From positions 2,433,444-2,497,443 of the forward strand of contig JABFRN010000001.1 of the NCBI GenBank assembly GCA_013141175.1: DNA of 64,000 nt, read 5' to 3'. Below the pieces are notes generated by a model. That model saw only the letters and a list, made by a program, of their open reading frames with translations, had not been told where the DNA came from and did no database searches. This stretch comes from Lysobacter sp. Lineage in GTDB: Bacteria; Pseudomonadota; Gammaproteobacteria; Xanthomonadales; Xanthomonadaceae. Shown here piece after piece: positions 1-9,549 of this stretch; the first letter of the stretch is position 1; each line of letters begins with the position of its first letter. Position numbers and translations under genes: made by a program.

Positions 1-2
1 CG

Positions 3-3000
3 AATGGCGGCGGCACGGTGATTGGCGGCAAGCTCTGTCGACCGATCGATGTGATGCCCTATATCACATTCTACCAGCGCGGCACGGCAACCTGTCCTGC
101 GGGAAAGCATCCAGGCCCTTGCCACCCCGCCAGCGGCGATAAGTCGCGTGACGAAGTGGATTTCCAGTTTGCGGGAGAATCTTTTACCCGCTATTACCAC
201 TCGTTTCGACAGGCAGGGACGTTGCCCGCATTCGCGCCAGGGTGGACCCATACTTTCAGCGATCGCGTCCTGAACGGCGGCACGTACAATATGAAGACCG
301 TCCGTAGCGACGGTAATGTCGAATATTTCTTTTCACTCGGAAACAATCAGTTCAAATCGAGTCAAACGTCCCGAAAGAAGCTCGTCAAGTTCGCTGATGG
401 CACTTACAAGATCTATGACGAAACAGGGCGAATTCTGTCGTTCAATACGGCTGGTCGTTTGGTCCGACAGGAACAGTCGACCAATGGTCTTTACCATATC
501 GATTTCACCTATGACGGCGAAAAGTTGATCCGGGCCCAGGATCAAACGGGCAGGGTGCTCGTATTCAACTACGTTAACAATCGTCTCGACAGCGTACATT
601 TGCCGGATGGTGGCGTTGTCCAATACGAGTTCGATGTTCTCGGCAACTTCACCCGTGCGAATTACCCTGATAGTACAAACAAGCAATACCACTACAACGA
701 AACGGCGCTTTCCCTGGCGAATAATCCGCATGCGTTGACGGGAATCACAACAGAAAACGGTTTGCGCTATTCATCCTATGGCTATGCCGTCAATGGGCGC
801 GTCAACCTGAGCCAACGACACAAGGGTGATGGGACTGTCGTCGAAAAGACCACGATTGACTACCCAACCATCAATCAGCCTGTCGTGACATTGCCCTACG
901 GCGAAGTCATCACATACGGGATCGTGGATGAAGGTCCGTATCGGCGTATTACAAGCATGGTCAACGGGCCTCGATTGGTGAATGTCGCTTATTCAGGAGG
1001 CGCCGTAAGCCAGGCAATCTTCGCTCTAAGTACGACAAAATACGTATATGCGGCGGATTATCTGAGCGAGCGCTATGAGGCGTTCGGTACGCCGGAGGAA
1101 CGGAAGTTTGTCACCGTTCGCGATACCAGTTATCGAACCACTTCGTATGAGGTCCAAGCGAAGTCTGGTGCCAGTTATGTCGCCAAGCAGCGGCAGACGT
1201 TCGGCTACAACAGTCGTGGACAGCTGATCACCGCGAATTCCATCGACCCGACGACATCAGTTACGAGAGCGGTCAGTCTGAGTTACTGCGAACAGACCGA
1301 TGTCGATGCCGGATCGTGTCCATTGGTTGGCCAGTTGAAGACAGTGAATGGCGCACGAACCGATGTTGCTGATATCACTACCTATTCGTACTACCTGTCC
1401 GACGCTGCTGGTTGTGTGCCTGGCGTCAGCCCGTGCAGTCATCGCAAAGGTGACCTGTGGAAGATCACCAATGCTCTGGGCCAGGTAACCGAGATCCTGG
1501 CCTACAGCGATGCCGGTCAGCCCACTGTTGTCGCTGACGCCAATGGGGTCGTCAGTAATCTGGAATATGATGCCCGTGGCAGGTTGACCGCACGAAAACG
1601 TCGCGGTACGAACGGTAGTGTGGAAACCGACGACCAGATCACCGGTATCGAATATTGGCCGACCGGTCTTGTCAAAAAGATGAACATGCCCGGCGGGTCG
1701 TTCGTATCCTTTGTCTACGACGATGCGCATCGTCTGACAGGCATTGCCGATAACGCAGGGAATAGCATCACTTACACGCTCAATGCCGCCAGCAGGCGCA
1801 TCAAGGAAGATACGAAGGACAGTACCGGCACGTTGCAAAGGACGCTCTCGCGCATCTACAACACGCTGGATCAGCTCCAGACGGTCACAGATGCGTATGG
1901 ACGTATCAGCAGCTTTACGCATGATGCAAAAGACAATCTGGATCAGTCTACAGACGCCCAGTCGCGTATCGAAGACAGCAACTACGATCCGCTCGACCGC
2001 GTCACCCGTATCCTCCGGGACATGAACGGCATTGCGGCCGAAACGCAGTTCACTTACGACACATTGGACAACCTGACCCAGGTCAAAGACCCCAATGGAT
2101 TGAATACGAATTACACCTACAACGGTTTCAGCGATCTCACGCACCTGTCGAGCCCGGATACCGGCGCCACCGGCTACACGTACGACAGCGCAGGCAATCG
2201 TGCGAGCCAGACCGATGCCCGTAACGTCACCACCAGCTACGCTTACGATGCGTTGAATCGGCTGACGTTGATCAGTTACCCGACATCCTCGCTCAACATC
2301 AGCTACACCTACGACACGGCACAGGCAGCGTGCGCCACCGGTGAAACTTTCACTATCGGTCGCCTCACCAAGATTGTCGATGGTAGCGGTAACACCGTGT
2401 ACTGCTATGACCGCTTCGGCAATCGGGTGCGTCAAGTGCAGAACACCAATGGCAAGATCCTGACGCAGCGCTACACCTACAGCGTGGCCGGGCAGCTCAC
2501 CAGTGTGATCTATCCGGATGGTGCGGTTGCCGATTACGTCTACGACACCCAGGGCCGTGTGGTGGAGATCGGCGCCAAAACCGCCACAGGTGCGCGCCAA
2601 GTATTGTTGACCGGTGCGACTTACTACCCGTTCGGATCCGTGTCGGAATGGACATACGGCAACGGCCGTATGATGAAGCGCAGTCTCAACCTCAACTATG
2701 AGCCGGGTTTTGTCGAAGTCGATGCGCCAGGGGGCATCAGTGTCGGCTACGAATTTGACGAGGTCGGAAATCTCAAGACGCTACGTCAGGCCGATCAGGC
2801 CGATCCACCGCGACGGCGGTTCGGTTACGACCGCCTTGATCGTTTGATCGAAAGCAAGGATGGCGTCAGCACTGCGGTGCTGGAGGGCTACACGTACGAC
2901 AAGACCGGCAATCGCACCAGCGCCACCCTGGGTGCTGTGACCTCTGCCTATGCTTACCTGACGGGTACTCATCGTCTGGATACCGCTGCAGCGGCGGCAC

Positions 3001-4181
3001 GAACCTATGACGCTATCGGTAATACCACCAGCATCAGCGGCACCGCCAGACAGTTCGTTTACAACGATGCCCGGCGGCTCTCGCAGTTTTCACAGAACGG
3101 AATTTTGCAGGCCAATTACGCTTACAACGGCAATGGCGAACAGGTCCAGCGTTCCGGCGGCAGTTCCGCGCCGATGTATTTCGCCTACGACGATGGCGGC
3201 CATTGGATGGGGCAATACGACACCAACACTGCGACGGTCCAGCAGATCATCTGGCTGGATTCTCTCCCGGTCGGTGTATGGGTAGGCAACGGCGCGGCAC
3301 AGAAATTGTATTACGTCGAAGCGGATGCGCTGGGTTCACCGCGCGTGGTGGTCGATCCGGTTCGCGGTGCATTGGGCACAACGGTCTGGACGTGGGATCT
3401 GGCGGGCGAGGCATTCGGCAATACGGCGCCGAATGAGGATCCGGATGGCGATTCCACCGCTTTCGTGTTCGATATGCGGTTCCCGGGGCAACGCTATGAC
3501 GCGATCAGTGGGCTGAATTACAACTACTTCAGGGATTACGATCCGGCGACCGGTCGGTATATGGAAAGTGATCCGATCGGATTGTCGGGGGGCATCAGCA
3601 CTTATGGGTATGTGGGTGGGTCGCCGCTCAATATTACGGATTCGACGGGCCTATGCTTCGACACGGTATGCGCCAAGTGCAGACAGGATCCATCCTTCTG
3701 CGCGGATCTGTTCGGTGACATTGCCCAGGGGTTTGCAGATGTGCAGTGGGTCTCAGGCAATCACTGTGCGGTTGGGGCTCAGAAGGTTGCGGATTATCTG
3801 CATCGTGGTGCCCGGATGTTGGAGGCGTATGATTATTTTAAGGGTATGCGGCGTGCGGCTAAGCTTAAATATGCGCCAGTATCGCGTGTGGCAAACGGAT
3901 CGCCACATATTGATCCGAGAGACGTAGCGGGAAAAACTCCCACACAGATTGATCGGTTCGTGAAAGAAAAAGGATTGATTCCTAAAGGCGCGAGCCCAAT
4001 GGCGGGCAAGGGTGCTTACATTGACCCTGTTACGGGGAACCAAAGAGTTCTTACGCATCCACACAGTTGTAATGGACCACACTGTCATGTTAACAATCCT
4101 GCTGGGGAGAGGCTTGATATCAATGGAAATCTTGTCGCACCGGAATCTTCGGGCGCGCATCTGCCTTTGAATTACCCATGA
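3..4181 (+). CDS. Rhs/YD-repeat protein with C-terminal toxin-like tail (5' end outside window)
   Basis: The frame is open to the left edge, so the N-terminus is missing; a GTG at base 18 is probably internal. The first residues include a DKSRDEVDF stretch typical of the module before Rhs repeats. Many YD-type repeats (YDxxGR, TYDxxGN patterns) follow to about base 3500. The conserved Rhs core lies at 3509-3652 (DYDPATGRYMESDPIGL, then YGYVGGSPLN), after which the sequence changes character. The last ~175 residues are Cys/His-rich (HPHSCNGPHCHV near base 4060) and more AT-rich, as expected of an exchangeable toxin tip. Rhs proteins form a shell around such a tip and deliver it to other cells, often by type VI secretion. 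I cannot name the toxin family. The gene directly downstream is a plausible immunity gene. Confidence 0.9.
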   Translation, partial: NGGGTVIGGKLCRPIDVMPYITFYQRGTATCPAGKHPGPCHPASGDKSRDEVDFQFAGESFTRYYHSFRQAGTLPAFAPGWTHTFSDRVLNGGTYNMKTVRSDGNVEYFFSLGNNQFKSSQTSRKKLVKFADGTYKIYDETGRILSFNTAGRLVRQEQSTNGLYHIDFTYDGEKLIRAQDQTGRVLVFNYVNNRLDSVHLPDGGVVQYEFDVLGNFTRANYPDSTNKQYHYNETALSLANNPHALTGITTENGLRYSSYGYAVNGRVNLSQRHKGDGTVVEKTTIDYPTINQPVVTLPYGEVITYGIVDEGPYRRITSMVNGPRLVNVAYSGGAVSQAIFALSTTKYVYAADYLSERYEAFGTPEERKFVTVRDTSYRTTSYEVQAKSGASYVAKQRQTFGYNSRGQLITANSIDPTTSVTRAVSLSYCEQTDVDAGSCPLVGQLKTVNGARTDVADITTYSYYLSDAAGCVPGVSPCSHRKGDLWKITNALGQVTEILAYSDAGQPTVVADANGVVSNLEYDARGRLTARKRRGTNGSVETDDQITGIEYWPTGLVKKMNMPGGSFVSFVYDDAHRLTGIADNAGNSITYTLNAASRRIKEDTKDSTGTLQRTLSRIYNTLDQLQTVTDAYGRISSFTHDAKDNLDQSTDAQSRIEDSNYDPLDRVTRILRDMNGIAAETQFTYDTLDNLTQVKDPNGLNTNYTYNGFSDLTHLSSPDTGATGYTYDSAGNRASQTDARNVTTSYAYDALNRLTLISYPTSSLNISYTYDTAQAACATGETFTIGRLTKIVDGSGNTVYCYDRFGNRVRQVQNTNGKILTQRYTYSVAGQLTSVIYPDGAVADYVYDTQGRVVEIGAKTATGARQVLLTGATYYPFGSVSEWTYGNGRMMKRSLNLNYEPGFVEVDAPGGISVGYEFDEVGNLKTLRQADQADPPRRRFGYDRLDRLIESKDGVSTAVLEGYTYDKTGNRTSATLGAVTSAYAYLTGTHRLDTAAAAARTYDAIGNTTSISGTARQFVYNDARRLSQFSQNGILQANYAYNGNGEQVQRSGGSSAPMYFAYDDGGHWMGQYDTNTATVQQIIWLDSLPVGVWVGNGAAQKLYYVEADALGSPRVVVDPVRGALGTTVWTWDLAGEAFGNTAPNEDPDGDSTAFVFDMRFPGQRYDAISGLNYNYFRDYDPATGRYMESDPIGLSGGISTYGYVGGSPLNITDSTGLCFDTVCAKCRQDPSFCADLFGDIAQGFADVQWVSGNHCAVGAQKVADYLHRGARMLEAYDYFKGMRRAAKLKYAPVSRVANGSPHIDPRDVAGKTPTQIDRFVKEKGLIPKGASPMAGKGAYIDPVTGNQRVLTHPHSCNGPHCHVNNPAGERLDINGNLVAPESSGAHLPLNYP

Positions 4182-4190
4182 GGAATATGT

Positions 4191-4466
4191 ATGCACGATT
4201 GGACATTGTTATCCATCTTGATCGATTGGATTGCTGGAACTGCGACCATCACGTTTCGCAACGAGAAGTCTGAGGAAGTAAGGCTAGTTGCGGAGGGGAT
4301 TTTGGATATTCATGTTCCAAAACGCGAGGAGTGGGGAAGGAGCGTGTCCATTAATGATGTTATTGGGCCTCAGTGCGATTCTGATGGGAACATAAGTGTT
4401 GAGCTTGAGGTGCAGTCAGGTGATCTGATTAAGCTGGTTGCTAGATCCGTGTCTATGCCTTCATGA
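4191..4466 (+). CDS. Small AT-rich protein, probable immunity protein of the Rhs toxin
   Basis: A 91-residue cytosolic protein with no signal peptide or membrane segment. It starts 9 bases after the Rhs stop with a GAGGA ribosome site, so it is likely co-transcribed and translationally linked. Visible patterns are an N-terminal HDWTLLSILIDW and a central LVAEGILDIHVPKREEWG. Base composition is clearly more AT-rich than the housekeeping genes in the window, which suggests horizontal transfer with the toxin tip. Immunity to the Rhs tail is inferred from position, size and composition; the protein itself is not recognised with certainty. Confidence 0.65.
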   Translation: MHDWTLLSILIDWIAGTATITFRNEKSEEVRLVAEGILDIHVPKREEWGRSVSINDVIGPQCDSDGNISVELEVQSGDLIKLVARSVSMPS

Positions 4467-4756
4467 TTTGACTGCTGAACAACTCCGACAAGCCCATAAG
4501 GTGTACAAAGTGGTGTGCTTGAGCACGCGCTATGCCATCTCAGTGAATTCTGTGTAGGGTGCGCCCTAAAGCAACGAATGCGGTGGTCTGTGCGATGAAG
4601 CGGCCTGCGATGTCTGGCGGTGTTTCGAAAGTCAGCTTGAGTGCCCTCTTATGAGGGCAGAATTTTCTTATGGTGCTGTGGGTGAGACGGACACATCTGT
4701 CTGATCGGAATTGTTGTGCGCAGTTGCGGCTTTCTCAGCGGTGCGCTGAGCGCATC
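4467..4756. other. Intergenic stretch between immunity gene and coaE
   Basis: I see no convincing gene in these ~290 bases. The stretch holds one copy of the 14-base hairpin motif TAGGGTGCGCCCTA at 4555-4568 and otherwise mixed composition, perhaps remains of older Rhs tip or immunity cassettes. The short open frame at 4716 runs antisense over coaE and is a shadow. Confidence 0.5.
4555..4568. repeat. 14-base hairpin motif, copy 1
   Basis: TAGGGTGCGCCCTA forms a 5-base stem (TAGGG/CCCTA) with a TGCG loop. An identical copy lies at 21705-21718, where its first three bases are the nadE stop codon. It probably belongs to a short dispersed REP-like family. Confidence 0.55.
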
Positions 4757-5386
4757 CTATGAAAACGTTGCGAGTGTCCGGTACTGCGCATCCAACGCAG
4801 CGACATGCCGCTGCAGATCTTCAATACTGCCGGTATTGACGATGATGTCGTCGGCAATGGCGAGTCGCTGTTCGCGGGTCGCCTGCGCGGCGATCATCTT
4901 TTCGGCGAGCGGGACATCGATGCCGTCGCGACGCGTGAGGCGTTCGCGCTGCACATCGACCGGCACGTCGACGACGAGAATGCGCTGCAGCCACGGATAG
5001 GCAGTGCGCGCGCCGACTTCGGCCAACAGCGGAATCGCGGCGATGGCATACGGGCTTGATGCCTGTGCGCACTGGCGCGCCAGCGTTTCGCGCACGCGCG
5101 GGTGGATGATTGCTTCGAGACGTTTGCGGGCACTGTCGTCGCCGAACACGCGCTTGCGCATCGCGGCGCGATCGAGTCTGCCATCCGCGTCGAGTACGTC
5201 GATGCCGAATGCGGCGACGACTTCGGCCAGTCCTTCGCTGCCGACAGCGACGGCTTCGCGCGCTGCGATATCGGCGTCCGCGACGACGATACCGAGCGAT
5301 TCGAATGCGGAGGCGACTGCGGTCTTGCCCGAGGCGATGCCGCCGGTCAGGCCGATGCAGTACATCGGATGGGACGTGGCCGCCAT
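4757..5386 (-). CDS. coaE: Dephospho-CoA kinase
   Basis: A 209-residue P-loop kinase that phosphorylates the 3' hydroxyl of dephospho-CoA, the last step of coenzyme A synthesis. The Walker A motif GGIASGKT is at residues 15-22, followed by the family pattern FESLGIVVADADIAARE. Length fits the family. The start used gives MAATSHPMYCIGLTGG; Met8 is an alternative. It lies 4 bases after the pilD stop, so it is the last gene of the pilus operon, a linkage conserved in many gammaproteobacteria. Confidence 0.96.
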   Translation of the reverse strand: MAATSHPMYCIGLTGGIASGKTAVASAFESLGIVVADADIAAREAVAVGSEGLAEVVAAFGIDVLDADGRLDRAAMRKRVFGDDSARKRLEAIIHPRVRETLARQCAQASSPYAIAAIPLLAEVGARTAYPWLQRILVVDVPVDVQRERLTRRDGIDVPLAEKMIAAQATREQRLAIADDIIVNTGSIEDLQRHVAALDAQYRTLATFS

Positions 5387-5390
5387 GGCA

Positions 5391-6257
5391 TCACTGCTGC
5401 AGGCCGGAGATACGCATGTACGCGCCGATGATGTCGTTGCCCCACAGGAATACGATCCAGCCGGCGACGGCGAGATAGGGGCCGAACGGGATCGGCGTGG
5501 CTTGGTCGCGGCCTTTGGTCATCAGCCAGATCGAGCCGACGATGGCGCCGACCATCGACGACAGCAACACGATCGGCAGCAGCGCCTTGTAGCCGGCCCA
5601 GGCCCCGAGCGCGGCCAGCAGCTTGAAATCGCCGTGGCCCATGCCGACCTTGCCGGTCAGCTGTTTGTAGACCCAGTACACGACCCACAGCGACAGATAG
5701 CCCAGCACCGCACCGGCGATCGCGGCCTTCGCGGGCACGAACAGATTGTCGACGCTCGCGATCAGTCCCAGCCAGAGCAGCGGCAGCGTGAGCTGATCCG
5801 GCAGCAGTTGCGTGCGCACATCGATGCCGGACATCGCGACCAGGAAACAGCTCAGTATTCCGGCGCCGAATCCCTGCCAGCCGAAGCCGAAACGCCAGAC
5901 GCAGGCGGTGACCAGCAGCATCGTCAGCAGTTCGACGGCGGGATACTGGATCGAGATCGGCGTCTTGCAACTGCGGCAGCGTCCGCGCAGCGCAAGCCAG
6001 CTGAACACTGGAATGTTCTCGTACCACGACAGCCTGTGCTGGCAGTGCGGGCAATGCGAGGGCTCGACCACGATTCCCGGCGGCGGTGGGTCGTAGAGAT
6101 CGGCCTGGCCCAGCGTTTCGAGACTGTCGCGCTTCCACTCCCACTCCAGCCGTTTCGGCAGCCGCAGGATCACGACGTTCAAAAAACTGCCGACGAGCAG
6201 GCCGAGCCCGGCCGCGATCGGATAACCGAGGGCCGGGTTCTGGTCGAGGAATGCCAT
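5391..6257 (-). CDS. pilD: Type IV prepilin peptidase / N-methyltransferase
   Basis: A 288-residue inner-membrane aspartyl protease that cuts the short leader from prepilins and methylates the new N-terminal Phe. The cytoplasmic zinc loop has four cysteines (C69, C72, C94, C97; HCPHC and RCRSC). The catalytic aspartates are probably D146 (GIDVRTQLLPD) and D210 (GHGDFKLLAALG). Several hydrophobic segments follow. Its substrates include the two pilins encoded at 9550-9981 and 10119-10535. It sits 18 bases downstream of pilC. Confidence 0.97.
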   Translation of the reverse strand: MAFLDQNPALGYPIAAGLGLLVGSFLNVVILRLPKRLEWEWKRDSLETLGQADLYDPPPPGIVVEPSHCPHCQHRLSWYENIPVFSWLALRGRCRSCKTPISIQYPAVELLTMLLVTACVWRFGFGWQGFGAGILSCFLVAMSGIDVRTQLLPDQLTLPLLWLGLIASVDNLFVPAKAAIAGAVLGYLSLWVVYWVYKQLTGKVGMGHGDFKLLAALGAWAGYKALLPIVLLSSMVGAIVGSIWLMTKGRDQATPIPFGPYLAVAGWIVFLWGNDIIGAYMRISGLQQ

Positions 6258-6275
6258 CGATGCGGGAGCCCGGGC

Positions 6276-7541
6276 TCAGCCGCCGACCGCAGCGGCCAAC
6301 TTGAAGATCGGCAGGTACATGCCGACGACCATGCTGCCCACCATCACGCCGATGATCACCATGATCATCGGTTCGAGCAGGCTGGCCAGCGCGTCCACGG
6401 CATTGTTCACTTCCTGCTCGTAGAACTCGGCGACCTTGAACAGCATGGTGTCGAGCGCGCCGGCCTCTTCGCCGATCGCCGCCATCTGCACCACCATGTG
6501 CGGGAACAGGTTGACCTGTTTCATCGCCATGTTGACCGGATAGCCGACCGACACGTCGTCGCGGATACGCCACACCGCTTTCTCGTAAACCGAGTTGCCG
6601 GTGGCACCGGCGACGCTTTCCAGCGCTTCAACCAACGGCACGCCGGCCTTGAAGGTGGTGGCGAGCGTACGCGAGAAACGCGCCACGGCGGAGTTGTGCA
6701 TGATCGCGCCGATGACCGGAATCTTCAGCACCACCTTGTCCAGGAAATGCTGGAAGCCGGGCGATCGTTTGTAGGCGAAAACGAAGCCGACGATGGTGAC
6801 GATGGTGACGATCAGCATCAGCCACCACCACGACACCATGAAGCGCGAGAACCTCACGATGAGCTGGGTGAAGGCCGGGAGTTCCGCGCCGAAGTTCTTG
6901 AACACATCCTCGAATTGCGGCACCACGAACACGAGCATGATCGAACTGACCAGGATCGCGACCGCGATGACCATGGCCGGATAGAACAGCGCCTTCTTGA
7001 TCTTGCCTTTCAGCGCTTCGGTGTTTTCCTTGTAGGTCGCGATGGTGTCGAGCACGGTTTCGAGCACGCCGGCCGATTCGCCAGCGCGGACCAGGTTGCG
7101 ATACAGCTCGTCGAAATACACCGGATGCTTGCTCATCGATTCGTAGATCGAGGAGCCGCCCTCGATGTCGATGCGTACCGCTTCGACCAGGTTCTTCATC
7201 CGCAGATTCTTCTGGCCGTTGCCGATGATCTCCAGCGACTGCACCAGCGGCACACCCGATTTCATCATGGTGGCGATCTGGCGGCTGAAGATGGCGATGT
7301 CCTTGGCTGTGATTCTGCTGCCTGCCGTACCGAACAGCGGCTTGGGCTTGGGCTTCACCACGCTCGGCGTGATGCCCTGGCGGCGCAGTTCGGCGCGCAG
7401 CAGATTACTGTTCTTGGCCTGCTGCTCGCCCTTCATCTTGATGCCGCGTTTGTCGGTACCCTCCCAGACGAACATCGGCATCTGGTTGCCCAGGCGTTCG
7501 GTGGCGGGTGCGCTTTTGGCGGCGGTGCGGGATGCGGCCAT
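6276..7541 (-). CDS. pilC: Type IV pilus inner-membrane platform protein
   Basis: A 421-residue polytopic protein with two T2SSF/GspF-type domains. It is the platform through which PilB (and retraction ATPases) drive pilus extension and retraction. The N-terminal pattern MPMFVWEGTDKRGIKMKGE after a ~20-residue lead is typical of xanthomonad PilC, which supports this start. Hydrophobic stretches lie near residues 190-215, 235-260 and at the C-terminus (MIMVIIGVMVGSMVVGMYLP). The start lies 3 bases from the pilB stop, consistent with one transcript. Confidence 0.97.
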   Translation of the reverse strand: MAASRTAAKSAPATERLGNQMPMFVWEGTDKRGIKMKGEQQAKNSNLLRAELRRQGITPSVVKPKPKPLFGTAGSRITAKDIAIFSRQIATMMKSGVPLVQSLEIIGNGQKNLRMKNLVEAVRIDIEGGSSIYESMSKHPVYFDELYRNLVRAGESAGVLETVLDTIATYKENTEALKGKIKKALFYPAMVIAVAILVSSIMLVFVVPQFEDVFKNFGAELPAFTQLIVRFSRFMVSWWWLMLIVTIVTIVGFVFAYKRSPGFQHFLDKVVLKIPVIGAIMHNSAVARFSRTLATTFKAGVPLVEALESVAGATGNSVYEKAVWRIRDDVSVGYPVNMAMKQVNLFPHMVVQMAAIGEEAGALDTMLFKVAEFYEQEVNNAVDALASLLEPMIMVIIGVMVGSMVVGMYLPIFKLAAAVGG

Positions 7542-7544
7542 GGC

Positions 7545-9269
7545 TTAGTCCTTGGTGACGCGGTTGATTTCGGCGAGGCTGGTGATGCCGTTTCTGGCTT
7601 TCAGCAGCGCGGATTGACGCAGATTGCTCACGCCGGAGGCCCGTGCGGCTTCTCCGATCTGCATGGAATTACCGCCCTGCAGAATGATCGACTGGATCTT
7701 ATCGGTCATCGGCATCACTTCGTAGATGCCGGTGCGGCCTTTGTAACCGCCGGTGCATTCGTTGCAGCCGATCGCCTCGTACAGTTTGATGCCGGCATGC
7801 ACTTCGTCGGGGGTATAGCCCTCGGCCAGCAGCGCGTGTTCGGGCAGTTCCGCCTCGCGCTTGCAGTGATTGCACAAGCGGCGGGCGAGGCGCTGGGCGA
7901 TGACCAGACTCACCGAAGACGTGATGTTGAACGGCGCGATGCCCATGTTCATCAGGCGCGAGATGGTCTGCGGCGCATCGTTGGTGTGCAGCGTCGAGAG
8001 CACCATGTGGCCGGTCTGCGCGGCCTTGATTGCGATTTCGGCGGTTTCCAGGTCGCGGATTTCGCCGACCATGATCACGTCCGGGTCCTGGCGGAGGAAG
8101 CTGCGCAGCGCCGCGGCGAAGGTCATGCCGCGCTTCTGGTTCTGCTGCACCTGATTGATGCCGGGAAGGCGGATTTCGACCGGGTCTTCGACCGTGGAGA
8201 TGTTTCGCTCTTCTTCGTTGAGGATTCCCAGCGCGGTGTACAGCGAAACCGTTTTACCGGAGCCGGTCGGGCCGGTGACCAGCACCATTCCGTAGGGTTT
8301 CTTGATCGCATCGAGGAACAGTGTCTGCTGGTCCGGCTCGTAGCCGAGTTTCTCGATGCCGAGCTTGGCCGCACTGCCGTCGAGGATACGCAGCACCACT
8401 TTTTCGCCGAACAACGTCGGCAGCGTGCTGACGCGGAAGTCGATCTGGCGGGTTTTCGACAGGTTGAGCTTGATGCGGCCGTCCTGCGGCACGCGCTTCT
8501 CGGCGATGTCGAGCTGCGACATCACTTTCAGGCGCGCGGCGATGCGTTGGCTGAGCTTGACCGGCGCCTTGGCGACCTGTTTGAGGATGCCGTCGATGCG
8601 CAGGCGCACGCGGTAATCGGTTTCGTAGGGCTCGAAGTGGATGTCCGAGGCGCCGCGGCGGATCGCGTCCACCAGCACCTTGTTGATGAACTTCACGACC
8701 GGCGTGTCGTCGCTCTTGCTGTCGATGCCGCCGTCGCCGCCGGGTTCGTCGTCGCCGCTCGAGACATCGAGATTGTCCAGGCCTTCCGCGTCGTCCAGAC
8801 CGCCCAGCGCGTCGCTGGACTCCATCCACTGCTGCATCGTGCGCTTGATGGTGTCCTCATCGACCAGGATCGGTTCCACCAACAGATTGGTGTGGAACTT
8901 CACCTCGTCGAGCGCAGCGGTATTGGTGGGATCGGAAACACCGACGAACAGGCGCCCGCCGCGTTTGAACAGCGGCAGCACCAGATGCTTCTGGAGCAGT
9001 TCTTCCTTGACCAGCCGGATCGCGCTCTGGCTCGGGTCCATGACGGCCGGGTCGAACAGCGGCATGCCGAACTCGATCGAGTTGGCGGCGGCCAGTTGCG
9101 ATGGCGTGACCAGCTTCAGGTCGCGCAGGTAATTGGCGATCGGCTTCCGTTCGCGGGTGGCGGCATCCAGCGCTTCGCGCGCGACGTTCTCGTCCAAGGC
9201 GCCGTCCAGCACCAGGCGCCGGGCGATACCGGTGATACCGATCAGGTTTGAAGTGTGAGCAACATTCAC
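7545..9269 (-). CDS. pilB: Type IV pilus extension ATPase
   Basis: A hexameric ATPase of the GspE/PilB family that powers pilus assembly at the inner membrane. Visible are an N-terminal MshEN-like region, Walker A GPTGSGKT, the Walker B/His-box region (DPDVIMVGEIRDLETAEIA, STLHTNDA) and a four-cysteine zinc motif (CNHC and CNEC). I chose the GTG at 9269, which gives 574 residues starting VNVAHTSNLIGITGIARRL as in relatives. An ATG at 9329 (594 residues) and one at 9503 are in frame, but they add low-complexity sequence that family members lack and the longest runs into the pilin terminator. Confidence 0.95.
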   Translation of the reverse strand: MNVAHTSNLIGITGIARRLVLDGALDENVAREALDAATRERKPIANYLRDLKLVTPSQLAAANSIEFGMPLFDPAVMDPSQSAIRLVKEELLQKHLVLPLFKRGGRLFVGVSDPTNTAALDEVKFHTNLLVEPILVDEDTIKRTMQQWMESSDALGGLDDAEGLDNLDVSSGDDEPGGDGGIDSKSDDTPVVKFINKVLVDAIRRGASDIHFEPYETDYRVRLRIDGILKQVAKAPVKLSQRIAARLKVMSQLDIAEKRVPQDGRIKLNLSKTRQIDFRVSTLPTLFGEKVVLRILDGSAAKLGIEKLGYEPDQQTLFLDAIKKPYGMVLVTGPTGSGKTVSLYTALGILNEEERNISTVEDPVEIRLPGINQVQQNQKRGMTFAAALRSFLRQDPDVIMVGEIRDLETAEIAIKAAQTGHMVLSTLHTNDAPQTISRLMNMGIAPFNITSSVSLVIAQRLARRLCNHCKREAELPEHALLAEGYTPDEVHAGIKLYEAIGCNECTGGYKGRTGIYEVMPMTDKIQSIILQGGNSMQIGEAARASGVSNLRQSALLKARNGITSLAEINRVTKD

Positions 9270-9469
9270 TTTTTCGCTGCGCCTCGCCCGCGCGGACCCA
9301 TGTGGATCATGCACTCCCGACAATAACATCGAAACCGCATGAGGATTCGGGAAATAGTACCGCTTCCGTTCACGCCCCGGGAAAGTCCCGATAGCAATGT
9401 GTGTCGACCTTCCGACGGGCAAGTCGCCGGTCTGGTCGGCAGCCTGATTCTGAGCCAGTCCGCGTTCGG

Positions 9470-9496
9470 AAAAAAATGGCCCGAAGGATCGGGCCA
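9470..9496 (-). terminator. Rho-independent terminator of the downstream pilin gene
   Basis: On the minus strand a TGGCCCG/CGGGCCA hairpin (9477-9496, loop ATCCTT) is followed directly by a run of seven T. It lies 54 bases after the pilin stop at 9550 and ahead of pilB, so most pilin transcripts probably end here and pilB depends on read-through or its own promoter. Confidence 0.88.
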
Positions 9497-9549
9497 GGGA
9501 CATCGGCGAGGATGTCGCGGGTCATATCAGAGCTGCGGGTAACCGCGTG

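Noticed and set aside
1257-2600. A 447-codon open frame on the minus strand
   Set aside because: Mirror of the YD repeats of the Rhs gene; its regularity reflects those repeats.
5004-9251. A 1415-codon open frame on the plus strand
   Set aside because: It runs antisense across coaE, pilD, pilC and pilB, which all have clear family motifs. Its product is His/Arg/Asp-rich, typical of reverse-strand reading of GC-rich genes.
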